A stretch of DNA of 64,000 bases, taken from contig LGRD01000004.1 of assembly GCA_001263235.1 (NCBI GenBank), positions 62,001-126,000 of the forward strand, in the 5' to 3' direction. Below, piece by piece: positions 31,647 to 46,327 of this stretch. The notes below the pieces were generated by a model. That model had not been told where the DNA came from. It did no database searches and saw nothing but the letters and a program-made list of their open reading frames with translations. Within the stretch, counting starts at the first letter, position 1; each line of letters begins with the position of its first letter. The stretch is from Methylibium sp. NZG. GTDB lineage: Bacteria > Pseudomonadota > Gammaproteobacteria > Burkholderiales > Burkholderiaceae_C. The position numbers and the translations under genes are program-made.

Positions 31647-32999
31647 ATGACAGATGCGAACGAGTGGTTGAAGGTCGAGTCGCTCGACCTCGAAGCGCAG
31701 GGCGTTGCGCACAACAGCGAAGGCAAGGTGGTGTTCATCGACGGTGCCTTGCCCGGCGAGCAGGTTCAGGTCACCGTGCAACGCCGCAAGAACAACTGGG
31801 AGCAGGCGACGATGGTCGCGCTGCGGCGCGAAAGCGCGCAGCGCGTGGCGCCGGCCTGTCGCCACTTCGGCACCTGCGGCGGCTGCAAGATGCAGCACTT
31901 TCACGTCGGCGCGCAGGTGGCAACCAAGCAGCGGGCACTCGAAGATGCGTTGTGGCATCTGGGCAAGGTCAAGGCCGAGCAGCTGCTGCGGCCGATCGAG
32001 GGGCCGGCGTGGGGCTACCGCTACCGTGCCCGGCTGTCGGCGCGTTTCGTGGCGAAGAAGGGCAAGGTGCTGGTTGGCTTTCACGAGCGCAAATCGAGCT
32101 TCGTCGCCGACATGGACAGCTGCGACGTGCTGCCGCCGCACTTGAGCGCGATGCTCGTGCCGTTGCGCGACCTGATCGCCGGCATGGACCAGCGCGACCG
32201 GCTGCCGCAAATCGAAGTGGCGGTGGGCGAGGGCGTGACGGCGCTGGTGCTGCGCCACCTCGAGCCGCTGAGCGATGCGGATCTGGAACGCCTGCGCGAG
32301 TTCGGTTTGCGTCACGACGTGCAGTGGTGGCTGCAGCCAAAAGGCCCGGATACGGTGAAGCGCCTGGACGACGGCGGCTCGGAGCTGAGCTACTCGCTTC
32401 CCGAGTTCGGCATCACGATGCCGTTCAAGCCGACCGACTTCACGCAGGTCAACCACCAGATCAATCGGGTGATGGTGGCGCGAGCCGTGCGCATGCTCGC
32501 ACCGGAGCCGCACGAGCGGGTGATCGACTGGTTTTGCGGCCTTGGCAACTTCAGCTTGCCGATTGCGCGGCACGCGGCCGCGGTGCTGGGCATCGAGGGC
32601 AGCGAGCCGCTGGTGCGGCGTGCCCACGACAACGCTGTGCTTAACGGGCTGGCGGGCACGGCGACGTTTGCGGCCCGCAATCTCTTCGAGTTGGCGCCGG
32701 CCGATCTCGCCGCGTATGGCGCAGCCGACAAGTGGCTGGTCGATCCGCCACGCGAAGGCGCGTTCGCACTGGCGAAGGCGCTGGCCGATGTGCATGCCGA
32801 CCCGGCATTGGCGCCGGGTTACGTGCCACCCTCGCGCATCGTCTACGTGAGTTGCAACCCGGCGACGCTCGCGCGTGACGCTGGATTGCTGGTGCACCAG
32901 GCCGGCTACCGCTGTTCAGCGGCCGGCGCGATCAACATGTTTCCGCACACGGCCCATGTGGAGAGCATGGCGGTGTTCGACCGCATCGAGCCCGCTTGA
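31647..32999 (+). CDS. rlmD: 23S rRNA (uracil-1939-C5)-methyltransferase RlmD
   Basis: 450 aa. The N-terminal TRAM-like domain ([22 protein letters not shown]) is followed by [4Fe-4S] cysteines C71, C77, C80 ([14 protein letters not shown]) and a further Cys in DSCDVLPPH. The C-terminal SAM domain has [14 protein letters not shown] and the catalytic Cys in [13 protein letters not shown]. It makes 5-methyluridine at position 1939. The start lies only 42 bases from the 5' end of the divergent glycine riboswitch. Confidence 0.94.
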   Translation: MTDANEWLKVESLDLEAQGVAHNSEGKVVFIDGALPGEQVQVTVQRRKNNWEQATMVALRRESAQRVAPACRHFGTCGGCKMQHFHVGAQVATKQRALEDALWHLGKVKAEQLLRPIEGPAWGYRYRARLSARFVAKKGKVLVGFHERKSSFVADMDSCDVLPPHLSAMLVPLRDLIAGMDQRDRLPQIEVAVGEGVTALVLRHLEPLSDADLERLREFGLRHDVQWWLQPKGPDTVKRLDDGGSELSYSLPEFGITMPFKPTDFTQVNHQINRVMVARAVRMLAPEPHERVIDWFCGLGNFSLPIARHAAAVLGIEGSEPLVRRAHDNAVLNGLAGTATFAARNLFELAPADLAAYGAADKWLVDPPREGAFALAKALADVHADPALAPGYVPPSRIVYVSCNPATLARDAGLLVHQAGYRCSAAGAINMFPHTAHVESMAVFDRIEPA

Positions 33000-33033
33000 A
33001 GCTGGTGCTGTCAAACGCGCCGAGCACCATGAA

Positions 33034-33057
33034 AAACGGGGCCCGAAGGCCCCGTTT
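33034..33057. terminator. Bidirectional terminator between rlmD and YbhL-like gene
   Basis: Perfect 10-bp stem AAACGGGGCC/GGCCCCGTTT with a CGAA loop. A/T runs on both sides let it serve the two converging transcripts. Confidence 0.9.
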
Positions 33058-33080
33058 GCATGTGCAGAACGTTCAGCAAC

Positions 33081-33779
33081 TCAGTCGTCATTGCTGCCCG
33101 CAAAGCCCAGGATCGCCAGCAGCGACTGGAACACGTTGTACAGGCTCAGGTACACGCCCAGCGTGGCGGTGATGTAGTTGGTTTCTTCACCGTCCTGCAC
33201 GCGCTTCAGGTCGTACAGGATGAAGGCCGAGAAGATGCCGATGGCCAGCACCGCGATGGTGATCATCAGCGCGCTCGACTGCAGGAAGATGTTCGCCAAA
33301 CCCGCCACCAGCAGCATGATCGCGCCGATAAAGAGCCACTTGCCCATCGCCGACAGATCGCGCTTGATGACCGACGAGAGCGACGCCATGCCCAGGAAGA
33401 TCAAGCCCGTGCCCGTGAAGGCCGTCATGATCAAACCGGCGCCGTTGTTCAGTCCGAGCACCGAGCCGATCAGGCGCGACAGCATCAAGCCCATGAAAAA
33501 CGTGAACGCCAGCAGCACCGGCACGCCGGCCGCTGAGTTCTTGAGCTTCTCGATCGCGTAGATGAAGCCGAAGGCGCCCGCCAGGAAGACGATGGCGCTC
33601 ATGCCCACGCCCATGCTGCGCGTGATGCCAGTGGAGACGCCGAGCCAGGCGCCGAGCACCGTCGGCACCATCGAGAGCGCCAACAGCCAGTAGGTGTTGC
33701 GAAGAACGCGGTTGCGTTGATCGACAGAAACGCCCGTCCCGGAGAACCCGGTGCGGGCGGCTTGCAGGCTTTGATCCAT
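33081..33779 (-). CDS. Bax inhibitor-1/YccA family membrane protein
   Basis: 232 aa with seven predicted membrane helices, the fold of the BI-1/YbhL/YccA family. Features include the N-terminal cytosolic part with RNTYWLLALSMVPT, AGAFGFIYAIEKLKNSA, and the C-terminal YDLKRVQDGEETNYITATLGVYLSLYNVFQSLL, which carries the conserved acidic residues of the proposed ion path. Family members are pH-sensitive Ca2+ leak channels or FtsH-associated proteins. It is closest to E. coli YbhL; the precise role is unknown. Confidence 0.9.
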   Translation of the reverse strand: MDQSLQAARTGFSGTGVSVDQRNRVLRNTYWLLALSMVPTVLGAWLGVSTGITRSMGVGMSAIVFLAGAFGFIYAIEKLKNSAAGVPVLLAFTFFMGLMLSRLIGSVLGLNNGAGLIMTAFTGTGLIFLGMASLSSVIKRDLSAMGKWLFIGAIMLLVAGLANIFLQSSALMITIAVLAIGIFSAFILYDLKRVQDGEETNYITATLGVYLSLYNVFQSLLAILGFAGSNDD

Positions 33780-33985
33780 GAGACCTCCTAGGAAAATGGG
33801 ATGCGTTTGAGACTCGCGCCGTTCGATTCTAGTTCCCCTGTGAATTGGTCGGGGATTTCTGCGTCAGGGGGCCGAGGACACCTGCGCTCGTCCGGCCCGC
33901 CCGCCGTCCAGCGGCTGCTGCGGCACGCTGTCGCCGGCCCTGGTTACAGTGCTGGCAGCCTTTGCATCACCGAACCAGGATCCCC

Positions 33986-34393
33986 ATGAACACGAAGCCC
34001 ATGCTCACGCTCCACGATGTGAAAACCATTGCGCTCACCGCCGAAGCAGAAGCGCTGCGCAACGCCTGGGCGGTGACGATTGCGATCGTCGACGACGGCG
34101 GCCACCTGCTGTGGCTGCAGCGGCTCGACGGCGCCGCGCCGGTGTCGGCGCACATTGCGCCGGGCAAGGCGCGCACGGCGGCGCTCGGCCGGCGCGAAAG
34201 CCGCATCTATGAAGAGATGATCAACCAGGGGCGTTTCTCGTTCCTGAGCGCGCCGGGGCTGGAGTCGTTGCTAGAAGGCGGCGTGCCGATCCTGGTGGAG
34301 GGCCACTGCGTGGGCGCGGTCGGGGTGAGCGGCGTCAAGTCGAGCGAAGACGTGCAGATCGCCAAGGCGGGCATCGCGGCCCTGCTGGCTTGA
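33986..34393 (+). CDS. GlcG/HbpS (DUF336) family protein
   Basis: 135 aa with the GlcG fold: LTLHDVKTIALTAEAEALRNAWAVTIAIVDDGGHLLWLQRLDGA, then GKARTAALGRR and VEGHCVGAVGVSGVKSSEDVQIA, are given here only as landmarks at the start, middle and end. Related proteins bind haem or accompany glycolate and diol catabolism. AGGA lies 8 bases before ATG 33986. It is divergent from the YbhL-like gene and is not clearly part of an operon. Confidence 0.85.
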   Translation: MNTKPMLTLHDVKTIALTAEAEALRNAWAVTIAIVDDGGHLLWLQRLDGAAPVSAHIAPGKARTAALGRRESRIYEEMINQGRFSFLSAPGLESLLEGGVPILVEGHCVGAVGVSGVKSSEDVQIAKAGIAALLA

Positions 34394-34399
34394 GCGGTT

Positions 34400-34418
34400 G
34401 GGCGGGCGGTTGGGCGGG
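34400..34418 (+). repeat. Potential G-quadruplex / GGGCGGGCGGTT repeat upstream of carA
   Basis: Two tandem copies of a 12-bp unit GGGCGGGCGGTT, plus a degenerate third, give G3-C-G3-CGGTT-G3-C-G3. This meets the usual four-run G-quadruplex rule on the + strand. It lies about 170 bases before the carA start and just upstream of a TACAAT box at 34453. Confidence 0.6.
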
Positions 34419-34591
34419 CGGTTTCGCGGGCGGTTGCGCGAAACCCCTCGGCTACAATCCGCAGGTTTATCTGCTAACCATCCGCCCAGCGAAGTTCCGC
34501 TGTTTCCGGCCCGGAAACTCCCACGGTTTTCTCGACAGACCACAGCCCTCGCGACAGCGGAGCTGGGCGCGCACAACGAACGGAGAATCCG

Positions 34592-35776
34592 GTGCCGCCT
34601 CTGCCGCCTGCCTTGCTGAAACCTCAAGCCCCGGCACTGCTGGCACTCGCCGATGGCACGCTGTTTCGTGGCGTCTCCATCGGTGCGGCCGGCCAGACGG
34701 TCGGCGAGGTGGTGTTCAACACGGCGCTCACCGGCTACCAGGAGATCCTGACCGACCCGAGCTACTGCCGCCAGATCGTCACGCTGACCTACCCGCACAT
34801 CGGCAGTTACGGCGTGAACGGCGAAGACGTTGAATCGGGCAAGGTACACGCTGCCGGGTTGGTCATTCGCGACCTGCCGGTGCGGGAGTCGAACTTCCGC
34901 AGCACGATGACCTTGCCTCAGTACCTGCAGCGCGAAGGCACGGTCGCGGTCGCCAACATCGACACCCGCAAACTGACGCGGATCCTGCGCACTCACGGCG
35001 CGCAGAACGGTTGCCTGCTGGCCCTGCCGCTCGGCCAGTCCATGACGCCCGACCATGAGGCCGAAGCCACCCGCCGGGCGCGCGCCGCGCCGTCGATGGC
35101 GGGGCTGGATCTGGCGAAGCAGGTGTCCGCAACCGAACCGTTCGACTGGACTGAGACCGAGTGGGCGCTCGGCACCGGCTATGGCGTGTTGAAGGACCCC
35201 GCCTTCCACGTCGTCGCCTACGACTTCGGCATCAAACACAACATCCTGCGCATGCTGGCCAGCCGGGGTTGCCGCGTCACCGTCGTACCGGCGCAAACGC
35301 CGGCTGCGGCGGTGCTGGCGCACCGTCCCGACGGCATCTTCCTCAGCAACGGCCCCGGCGACCCCGAGCCATGCGACTACGCCATCGCTGCCTCGCGCGA
35401 GCTGATCGAGCGCGGCATCCCGACCTTCGGTATCTGCCTCGGGCACCAGATCATGGCACTGGCCAGCGGTGCCAAAACCTTCAAGATGAAGTTCGGCCAC
35501 CACGGCGCCAACCACCCGGTGAAAGACCTGGACAGCGGGCGCGTGTCGATCACGAGCCAGAACCACGGCTTTGCGGTCGACGAGAAGAGCCTGCCCGCCA
35601 ACCTTCGGCCCACGCACGTGTCGCTGTTCGACGGCACCTTGCAGGGCCTGGCCCGCACCGACCGGCCGGCGTTCTGCTTCCAGGGCCACCCCGAGGCCTC
35701 GCCGGGGCCGCACGACATTGCCTACCTCTTCGATCGATTTACCGCGCTGATGCAAACCCACAGGCAGACGCACTGA
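34592..35776 (+). CDS. carA: Carbamoyl-phosphate synthase small subunit
   Basis: 394 aa glutaminase subunit that feeds ammonia to CarB for pyrimidine and arginine synthesis. The N-terminal CarA domain has [13 protein letters not shown] and [12 protein letters not shown], and the class I amidotransferase domain has the nucleophile C282 in [12 protein letters not shown] and the HPE in [13 protein letters not shown]. The start is GTG 34592 with GGAGA 6 bases upstream. carB follows after 13 bases. Confidence 0.97.
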   Translation: MPPLPPALLKPQAPALLALADGTLFRGVSIGAAGQTVGEVVFNTALTGYQEILTDPSYCRQIVTLTYPHIGSYGVNGEDVESGKVHAAGLVIRDLPVRESNFRSTMTLPQYLQREGTVAVANIDTRKLTRILRTHGAQNGCLLALPLGQSMTPDHEAEATRRARAAPSMAGLDLAKQVSATEPFDWTETEWALGTGYGVLKDPAFHVVAYDFGIKHNILRMLASRGCRVTVVPAQTPAAAVLAHRPDGIFLSNGPGDPEPCDYAIAASRELIERGIPTFGICLGHQIMALASGAKTFKMKFGHHGANHPVKDLDSGRVSITSQNHGFAVDEKSLPANLRPTHVSLFDGTLQGLARTDRPAFCFQGHPEASPGPHDIAYLFDRFTALMQTHRQTH

Positions 35777-35789
35777 ACCAGCAGCCACC

Positions 35790-39056
<3,267 letters not shown>

Positions 39057-39075
39057 AATGGGGTTGATTTTTCTC

Positions 39076-39100
39076 CCGCCGCCGGTCTTCCTGGCGGCGG
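39076..39100 (+). terminator. Intrinsic terminator after carAB
   Basis: An 8-bp stem CCGCCGCC/GGCGGCGG, extendable by a G-T and a G-C pair, is followed by TTTT. It lies 19 bases after the carB stop. Confidence 0.85.
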
Positions 39101-39131
39101 TTTTGCTTCTACTGTCCGGACTCGATCCACC

Positions 39132-39608
39132 ATGACCACCATCCCACTGACCGTGCGCGGCGCCGAAAAGCTGAAGGACGAGCTCGCGCGCCTGAAGACG
39201 GTGGAGCGGCATGCCGTGATTCAGGCGATTTCCGAAGCCCGCGCGCAGGGTGACCTCTCCGAGAACGCCGAGTACGAGGCCGCCAAGGACAAGCAGGGTT
39301 TCATCGAAGGGCGCATCCTCGAGATCGAAAGCAAGCTCGCCGCAGCGCAGATCATCGACCCCTCGACGCTGGATGCCGGCGGGCGCGTCGTCTTCGGCTG
39401 CACCGTCGACCTCGAAGACGAAGACAGCGGCGTGCGAGTGACGTATCAGATTGTCGGCGACGACGAGGCCGACCTGAAGGTGGGAAAGATCTCGATCAGC
39501 TCGCCGATCGCGCGGGCGCTCATCCGCAAGGAAGTCGGCGATGTGGCTGAGGTGCAGGCCCCGGGCGGGCTCAAGCACTACGAGATCGTCGACGTGCGCT
39601 ACGTGTGA
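39132..39608 (+). CDS. greA: Transcription elongation factor GreA
   Basis: 158 aa. The N-terminal antiparallel coiled coil ([35 protein letters not shown]) carries the acidic tip DLSENAEY that reaches the RNA polymerase active site, and the C-terminal FKBP-like domain ends [15 protein letters not shown]. It rescues backtracked polymerase by stimulating RNA cleavage. The last codons overlap the next gene (GTGA). Confidence 0.97.
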   Translation: MTTIPLTVRGAEKLKDELARLKTVERHAVIQAISEARAQGDLSENAEYEAAKDKQGFIEGRILEIESKLAAAQIIDPSTLDAGGRVVFGCTVDLEDEDSGVRVTYQIVGDDEADLKVGKISISSPIARALIRKEVGDVAEVQAPGGLKHYEIVDVRYV

Positions 39609-40045
39609 CGACCCTGGCGCGCTGCACGCAGTGGCTCGCGGGCCTGTGGGCGGGCGCGCTGTTGTGCATTGCTTTCCTCGCCGCGCCTGCTGCATTCGCC
39701 GTGCTGGCGTCGGCTGATGCGGGTCGCCTGGTGGGGCGCCTGTTTGCGCAAGAGGCCTACCTGAGCCTGGTGTTGGTCGTGCTGCTGTTCGCCTTCGAGC
39801 GCAAGCGAGCCATGGCCGATGCGCAGGCGGGCCGCGGCTCGGTGCTGAGCACGAACATCCTGCTGCTGCTGGGCGTGCTGTTCTGCACCGTGGCCGGCTA
39901 CTTCGCGGTGCAGCCGATGATGGCAGCGGCCCGTGCCGGGCAGGGCACCTGGTCGTTCGGCGCGCTGCACGCGGTGTCGGCCGGGTTCTTCGGCCTGAAG
40001 GCGGTGCTGGTGTGCGTGCTGGCGTGGCGCAAGGGGGCGGGCTGA
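39605..40045 (+). CDS. DUF4149 membrane protein
   Basis: 146 aa with four hydrophobic helices ([67 protein letters not shown]). It matches DUF4149, whose function is unknown. The GTG start at 39605 overlaps the greA stop by four bases, so the gene is coupled to greA, an arrangement common in Burkholderiales. Confidence 0.85.
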   Translation: MTTLARCTQWLAGLWAGALLCIAFLAAPAAFAVLASADAGRLVGRLFAQEAYLSLVLVVLLFAFERKRAMADAQAGRGSVLSTNILLLLGVLFCTVAGYFAVQPMMAAARAGQGTWSFGALHAVSAGFFGLKAVLVCVLAWRKGAG

Positions 40046-40084
40046 AACGTCTGCCGTCCGGGCACCCACGCCTGGAGCGGCAGG

Positions 40085-40561
40085 TCAGGGCTGTTGAGCG
40101 CTCTTCTTGACGCTGGTGACCCGGCGACGAGCGCGCTTGAGCTCGCCACCGGCGGCGATGCGCTCGTTGCCCAGCACCTTGATCTTCTTGACCTGCGCGC
40201 GGTGGTTGCCGCTCTTGGAGAACTTGAGAATCTTCACCACCTTCGGGCCCGGTTTGCGGTCGGTGCGCTCTGCTTTCTCTTTCGGCGGCATCGGCCGCCA
40301 CAGCACCAGCAGCTTGCCGATGTGCTGGATGGGCGCCGCATTCAGCGCGTCGGAGAGCGTGGCAAAGATGGTTTCCCGCGTGTCGCGCTCGTCTGAGAGC
40401 ACGCGCACCTTGATCAGGCCGTGGGCGTTCAGCGCGGCATCGGTTTCTTTCTGAACGGCAGCGGTCAGCCCGTCGGAGCCGATCATCACCACCGGGTCGA
40501 GGTGGTGGGCGTCGGCGCGTTTTTCTTTGCGCTGGGCGGGGGTCAGTTGGATGGCAGGCAT
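40085..40561 (-). CDS. YhbY-family CRM-domain RNA-binding protein
   Basis: 158 aa. Residues 1-95 form the CRM/YhbY fold, with [28 protein letters not shown] and the GxxG-like loop region at HGLIKVRVL. The C-terminal 60 residues are a basic, disordered-looking extension not found in the ~97 aa E. coli YhbY. YhbY binds pre-50S particles. It is divergent from rlmE with only 20 bases between starts, a classic pairing of two 50S assembly genes. Confidence 0.9.
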   Translation of the reverse strand: MPAIQLTPAQRKEKRADAHHLDPVVMIGSDGLTAAVQKETDAALNAHGLIKVRVLSDERDTRETIFATLSDALNAAPIQHIGKLLVLWRPMPPKEKAERTDRKPGPKVVKILKFSKSGNHRAQVKKIKVLGNERIAAGGELKRARRRVTSVKKSAQQP

Positions 40562-40581
40562 CGCCGTATTATCCGCGCAGC

Positions 40582-41286
40582 ATGAAGACCCAAACCAAAA
40601 GCAAGAAGGTCAACAAGGCGTGGCTGCACGACCACATCAACGACCCGTACGTCAAGCAGGCCCAGCGCGACGGCTACCGAGCCCGCGCCGCCTACAAGCT
40701 GAAGGAAATCGACGAGGCCCTGCACCTGCTCAAACCCGGTCAGCTGGTGGTGGACTTGGGTGCTGTTCCCGGAGCCTGGAGCCAATACGTGCGGCGCAAG
40801 TTCGCGCCGAAGGAGGCCGGCGTGGGCGGCGCCGCGAGCGGAGCGCTCAACGGCACGATCATCGCGCTCGATGTGCTGGGCTTCGAGCCGATTGAAGGCG
40901 TCACCTTCATCCAAGGCGACTTCCGCGAAGCAGCGGTGCTGGCGCAGTTGGAAGCCTTGGTGGGCGGCCGGTCGGTGGATGTGGTGATTTCCGACATGGC
41001 GCACAACCTCTCTGGCATCGAGAGTTCGGATGCGGCGCGCATGAGTCACCTCGTCGAGTTGGCGGTGGAGTTTGCCCAGAACCACCTTGCGCCCCAAGGT
41101 GCATTGGTTTGCAAAGTGTTTCATGGCAGTGGCTACAGCCAGTTGGCCAAACTGTTCAAGACCACTTTCCGCGTCGTCAAGCCGATCAAGCCCAAGGCGT
41201 CGCGCGACAAATCTGCGGAAACCTTTCTGGTCGGCATCGGTCTGAAGATGGCGGCCGAAAAGCGGGTTTCCGGGCCTATTGCTTGA
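40582..41286 (+). CDS. rlmE: 23S rRNA (uridine-2552-2'-O)-methyltransferase RlmE
   Basis: 234 aa FtsJ/RrmJ family. The SAM motif [15 protein letters not shown] and the K-D-K-E catalytic tetrad regions ([30 protein letters not shown]) are present. A short insertion (about residues 77-88, [10 protein letters not shown]) lengthens the loop after the SAM motif. It methylates U2552 late in 50S assembly. ftsH follows, as in E. coli. Confidence 0.96.
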   Translation: MKTQTKSKKVNKAWLHDHINDPYVKQAQRDGYRARAAYKLKEIDEALHLLKPGQLVVDLGAVPGAWSQYVRRKFAPKEAGVGGAASGALNGTIIALDVLGFEPIEGVTFIQGDFREAAVLAQLEALVGGRSVDVVISDMAHNLSGIESSDAARMSHLVELAVEFAQNHLAPQGALVCKVFHGSGYSQLAKLFKTTFRVVKPIKPKASRDKSAETFLVGIGLKMAAEKRVSGPIA

Positions 41287-41428
41287 TACAGCCGGCTACA
41301 GCCCTGCTGCCCGCGCGGAAGGCCGAGTCGGCGCAGGGCTTGCTTCGACTAAAATCGTGACCATATGCCGGGGATTCGGGCGATTGGTATCGCCCACTCG
41401 GACGTCTTGACCCGAAAGAGGAGCCGCG

Positions 41429-43333
<1,905 letters not shown>

Positions 43334-43353
43334 GCGGCGTCGCAGCATCGACA

Positions 43354-43375
43354 AAACGGGGCTTCGGCCCCGTTT
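43354..43375 (+). terminator. Intrinsic terminator after ftsH
   Basis: A 9-bp stem AAACGGGGC/GCCCCGTTT with a TTCG tetraloop lies 20 bases after the ftsH stop. Confidence 0.85.
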
Positions 43376-43413
43376 CCATTGCGTCATCCGGCCTTCGTTC
43401 AATGGTCTGCGTC

Positions 43414-44244
43414 ATGCACTGGCACACCACCCGGTTCCAGATCGATCTCGCGCGGGTCCAGGTGATGGGGATCGTCAACCTGACGCCCGACTCGTTTTCC
43501 GACGGCGGGCGATTGGCAGGCGCTGCCGCAGCGCTGGCGCATTGCGAGCGGTTGCTCAATGAGGGCGCCGACATCCTCGACCTTGGCGGCGAGTCGAGCC
43601 GCCCTGGGGCCGAGCCGGTGAGCGTGCAAGAAGAACTGGACCGCGTGCTTCCGGTTCTGAAGGTCGCGTCGCAGTTGGGCTGCCCGATCTCGATCGACAC
43701 CGTCAAGCCCGAAGTGATGCGCGCCGCGCTCGACCTCGGTGCCGACATCATCAACGACATCGGTGCGCTGCGCGTGCCGGGAGCGGCTGAAGCCGTTCTG
43801 GCGCACCCGGCCTGCGGCATCTGCCTGATGCACATGCGCGGCGAGCCCCGTTCGATGCAGCAACAGCCGAACTATTCAGATGTGGTGCAGGAAGTGAGCG
43901 ACTTCTTGCGCGAGCGAATGGATCACCTGCGGACCCGCGGCGTGGCGCCGGGGCGCATCGTGCTGGACCCCGGCATCGGCTTCGGCAAGAGCGTGGAGCA
44001 CAACGTCGAGCTGCTGCGCCGCCAGCCGGAGTTGCTGGCGCTCGGCCGGCCGCTGCTGCTGGGCTGGTCGCGCAAGTCCACGCTCGGCGCCATCACGGGC
44101 AAGCCCGTCACCGATCGCCTGGCGTCCAGCGTGGCCGCGGCACTTGCCGCGGTGGGGCAGGGTGCGCGCATCATTCGTGTGCACGATGTCGCAGCGACCG
44201 TCGATGCGTTGAAGGTGTGGCGCAGCGCCGGTTTCTGCCAGTGA
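43414..44244 (+). CDS. folP: Dihydropteroate synthase
   Basis: 276 aa TIM-barrel enzyme that joins p-aminobenzoate to the pterin pyrophosphate in folate synthesis; target of sulfonamides. Signatures are VMGIVNLTPDSFSDGG, ILDLGGESSRPGAEPV and DPGIGFGKSVEHN. I use ATG 43414 (MHWHTTRFQIDL), where family members begin; ATG 43402 is in frame too, and neither has a clear ribosome site. It is followed closely by glmM. Confidence 0.95.
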   Translation: MHWHTTRFQIDLARVQVMGIVNLTPDSFSDGGRLAGAAAALAHCERLLNEGADILDLGGESSRPGAEPVSVQEELDRVLPVLKVASQLGCPISIDTVKPEVMRAALDLGADIINDIGALRVPGAAEAVLAHPACGICLMHMRGEPRSMQQQPNYSDVVQEVSDFLRERMDHLRTRGVAPGRIVLDPGIGFGKSVEHNVELLRRQPELLALGRPLLLGWSRKSTLGAITGKPVTDRLASSVAAALAAVGQGARIIRVHDVAATVDALKVWRSAGFCQ

Positions 44245-44271
44245 ACAATGGTCGCCCAGGAGAGCCACAGC

Positions 44272-45600
44272 ATGAGCAGAATCTATTTTGGAACCGACGG
44301 TATTCGCGGCACGGTGGGTCAATCGCCGATCACGCCCGACTTCATGCTGCGGTTGGGCCACGCTGTCGGCCGGGTGCTCAAGGCGGGCGACGCCAAGCCG
44401 ACGGTGCTGATCGGCAAGGACACGCGCATCTCCGGCTACATGATCGAGTCGTCGCTGGAAGCCGGCTTTGCGTCGGCCGGCGTCGACGTGCTGCTGACCG
44501 GCCCGTTGCCCACCCCCGGCGTCGCCTACCTCACGCGCGCCTTGCGCCTGAACCTGGGCGTGGTCATCAGCGCATCGCACAACCCGTTTGCCGACAACGG
44601 CATCAAGTTCTTCTCCGCCAGCGGCGAGAAGCTGCCCGACGCGTGGGAGCTGCAGGTCGAGGCCATGTTGGAGCAGGCCCCCGAGTGGGTGCCCTCCGCC
44701 AAGCTGGGCAAGGCCCGTAAGCTCGAAGACGCGCGCGGCCGCTACATCGAGTTTTGCAAGAGCACGTTCGGCAACCACCTGTCGCTCAAGGGCGTGAAGA
44801 TCGTGGTCGACGCGGCGCACGGCGCGGCCTACCAGGTGGCGCCCAGCGTGTTCCATGAACTCGGCGCCGAGGTGGTGCCGATCGGTTGCAGCCCAGACGG
44901 CACCAACATCAACGACGGCTTCGGTGCCACGGCACCGGCTGCGCTGGTGGGCGCTGTCAAGGCACACGGCGCGCAGTACGGCGTGGCGCTCGACGGTGAT
45001 GCCGACCGGCTGCAACTGGTCGATGCGAGTGGGCGCCTCTACAACGGCGACGAGCTGCTCTATCTGATGGTGGCCGACCGGCAAGCGCAGGGCGTCAAGG
45101 TGCCCGGCGCCGTCGGCACGCTGATGACCAACATGGCCGTTGAGCTGGCGTTGAAGAAGCGCGGTGTGGAACTGGTGCGTGCGAAGGTCGGCGACCGCTA
45201 TGTGCTCGAAGAGTTGGCCGCGCGCGGCTGGGAACTCGGCGGCGAGGGCTCCGGCCACCTGCTGGCACTCGACAAGCACACCACGGGCGACGGCATCGTG
45301 AGCGCGCTGCTGGTGCTGCAGGCTGTCATCCGCAGCGGCAAGTCCATGGCGCAATTGCTGGAAGAGGTGACGCTGTTCCCGCAGACGCTCATCAACGTGC
45401 GGCTGGCGTCTGGCACCGACTGGAAGTCCAACCCCCGCCTGGCCAGCGAACAGGCTGCGGCGCAGCGTGAACTGGCTGGGCAAGGTCGGGTGCTGATCCG
45501 ACCGTCGGGCACCGAGCCGCTGGTGCGCGTGATGGTCGAAGCGCGTGACGCCGCGATGGCGCAGCACTGCGCACAGCGCATCGCCGACACGCTGCGCTGA
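44272..45600 (+). CDS. glmM: Phosphoglucosamine mutase
   Basis: 442 aa. It converts glucosamine-6-phosphate to the 1-phosphate for peptidoglycan and lipopolysaccharide. The phosphorylated serine is S102 in [12 protein letters not shown], the metal loop is DGDADR, the sugar-binding loop is GEGSGHLL, and the phosphate-binding loop is [12 protein letters not shown]. The start ATG 44272 gives [18 protein letters not shown] lies upstream. It is 27 bases after folP, the conserved ftsH-folP-glmM order. Confidence 0.97.
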   Translation: MSRIYFGTDGIRGTVGQSPITPDFMLRLGHAVGRVLKAGDAKPTVLIGKDTRISGYMIESSLEAGFASAGVDVLLTGPLPTPGVAYLTRALRLNLGVVISASHNPFADNGIKFFSASGEKLPDAWELQVEAMLEQAPEWVPSAKLGKARKLEDARGRYIEFCKSTFGNHLSLKGVKIVVDAAHGAAYQVAPSVFHELGAEVVPIGCSPDGTNINDGFGATAPAALVGAVKAHGAQYGVALDGDADRLQLVDASGRLYNGDELLYLMVADRQAQGVKVPGAVGTLMTNMAVELALKKRGVELVRAKVGDRYVLEELAARGWELGGEGSGHLLALDKHTTGDGIVSALLVLQAVIRSGKSMAQLLEEVTLFPQTLINVRLASGTDWKSNPRLASEQAAAQRELAGQGRVLIRPSGTEPLVRVMVEARDAAMAQHCAQRIADTLR

Positions 45601-45634
45601 AGCGAGGCGGGAGCGCCCGCCCCAGCGGGTCGCT

Positions 45635-46120
45635 TCAACGGGGGGTCGGCGGCAGCAGCACCCGGTCGATCACGTGCACGACGCCATTGCTCACCGGCAC
45701 GTCGGCCATGGTCACCACCGCCTCGTCGACGGTGACGAACGTGCCGGCCCTGGCCAGCGCCACGTTGGCTCCTTGCACCGTCTTGGCGGGGCCGTTCTTC
45801 ACGTCGGCCGCCGCAACCTTGCCGGCGACCACGTGGTAGCTCAGCACCGATCTCAATAGCGCCGGATCTTTGGCGAGCGCGTCCAGCGTCTTCGCGGGAA
45901 CGGCCTTGAAGGCGTCGTTGGTCGGCGCGAACACGGTGAACGGGCCCGGCCCGCGCAGCGTTTCGGCCAGGCCTGCGTCGCCGAGCAGTTTGTTCAACGT
46001 CGACAGTTGCGGCGTAGCAGCCGCGGTGTCGGCAATCGTCTTGGGTGCTGGGGCGGTGGCGCATGCCGACAGCGCCAGCACCATCGCCGCGCTGCACATC
46101 AGCTGGATCGTTGTTTTCAT
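45635..46120 (-). CDS. Fasciclin-domain lipoprotein
   Basis: 161 aa. A signal with lipobox LALSAC puts a lipid-anchored Cys near residue 20, followed by one FAS1 domain (PQLSTLNKLLGDAGL, GPFTVFAPTNDAF, LRSVLSYHVV, VSNGVVHVIDRVLLP). FAS1 proteins act in adhesion or matrix binding. AGGA lies 8 bases before ATG 46120. It is divergent from pstS, and the shared 207-base region has a Pho box, so phosphate control is possible but not shown. Confidence 0.9.
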   Translation of the reverse strand: MKTTIQLMCSAAMVLALSACATAPAPKTIADTAAATPQLSTLNKLLGDAGLAETLRGPGPFTVFAPTNDAFKAVPAKTLDALAKDPALLRSVLSYHVVAGKVAAADVKNGPAKTVQGANVALARAGTFVTVDEAVVTMADVPVSNGVVHVIDRVLLPPTPR

Positions 46121-46248
46121 GGGAAGGGTCCTTTGGATGGTCGTTCGATCGGGTGGGCCAGCGCGCACCAGCAACGCTGCCACCCTGCGCAGGTTAGATC
46201 GCTGGTGTGACGGATCGGTGAAGGTTCTGTGACGCAGCCTCCCCGGCG

Positions 46249-46266
46249 TTGTCACATAGATGTCAC
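46249..46266 (+). promoter_or_regulatory. Pho box (PhoB binding site) upstream of pstS
   Basis: TTGTCAC-ATAG-ATGTCAC, two 7-bp direct repeats with a 4-bp spacer, matches the Pho box layout. A TCTAGA element about 9 bases downstream could serve as the -10. The site is about 60 bases before the pstS start. Confidence 0.85.
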
Positions 46267-46327
46267 ACGCCGAATCTAGAGTCACGCCCAGCGGACTTCG
46301 ACCCGAAGTCCGAAAGCGAAAGGAAGC

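Noticed and set aside
30198-32897. 899-residue open frame antisense to rlmD and continuous with gcvT
   Set aside because: It runs through the glycine riboswitch; upstream of 31328 its sequence is Arg/His/Ala-rich with no domain. GC-rich third positions keep antisense frames open.
40567-40572. TATTAT as a -10 box for rlmE
   Set aside because: Only 10 bases before the start codon and no -35; it would require a leaderless message, which I cannot support.
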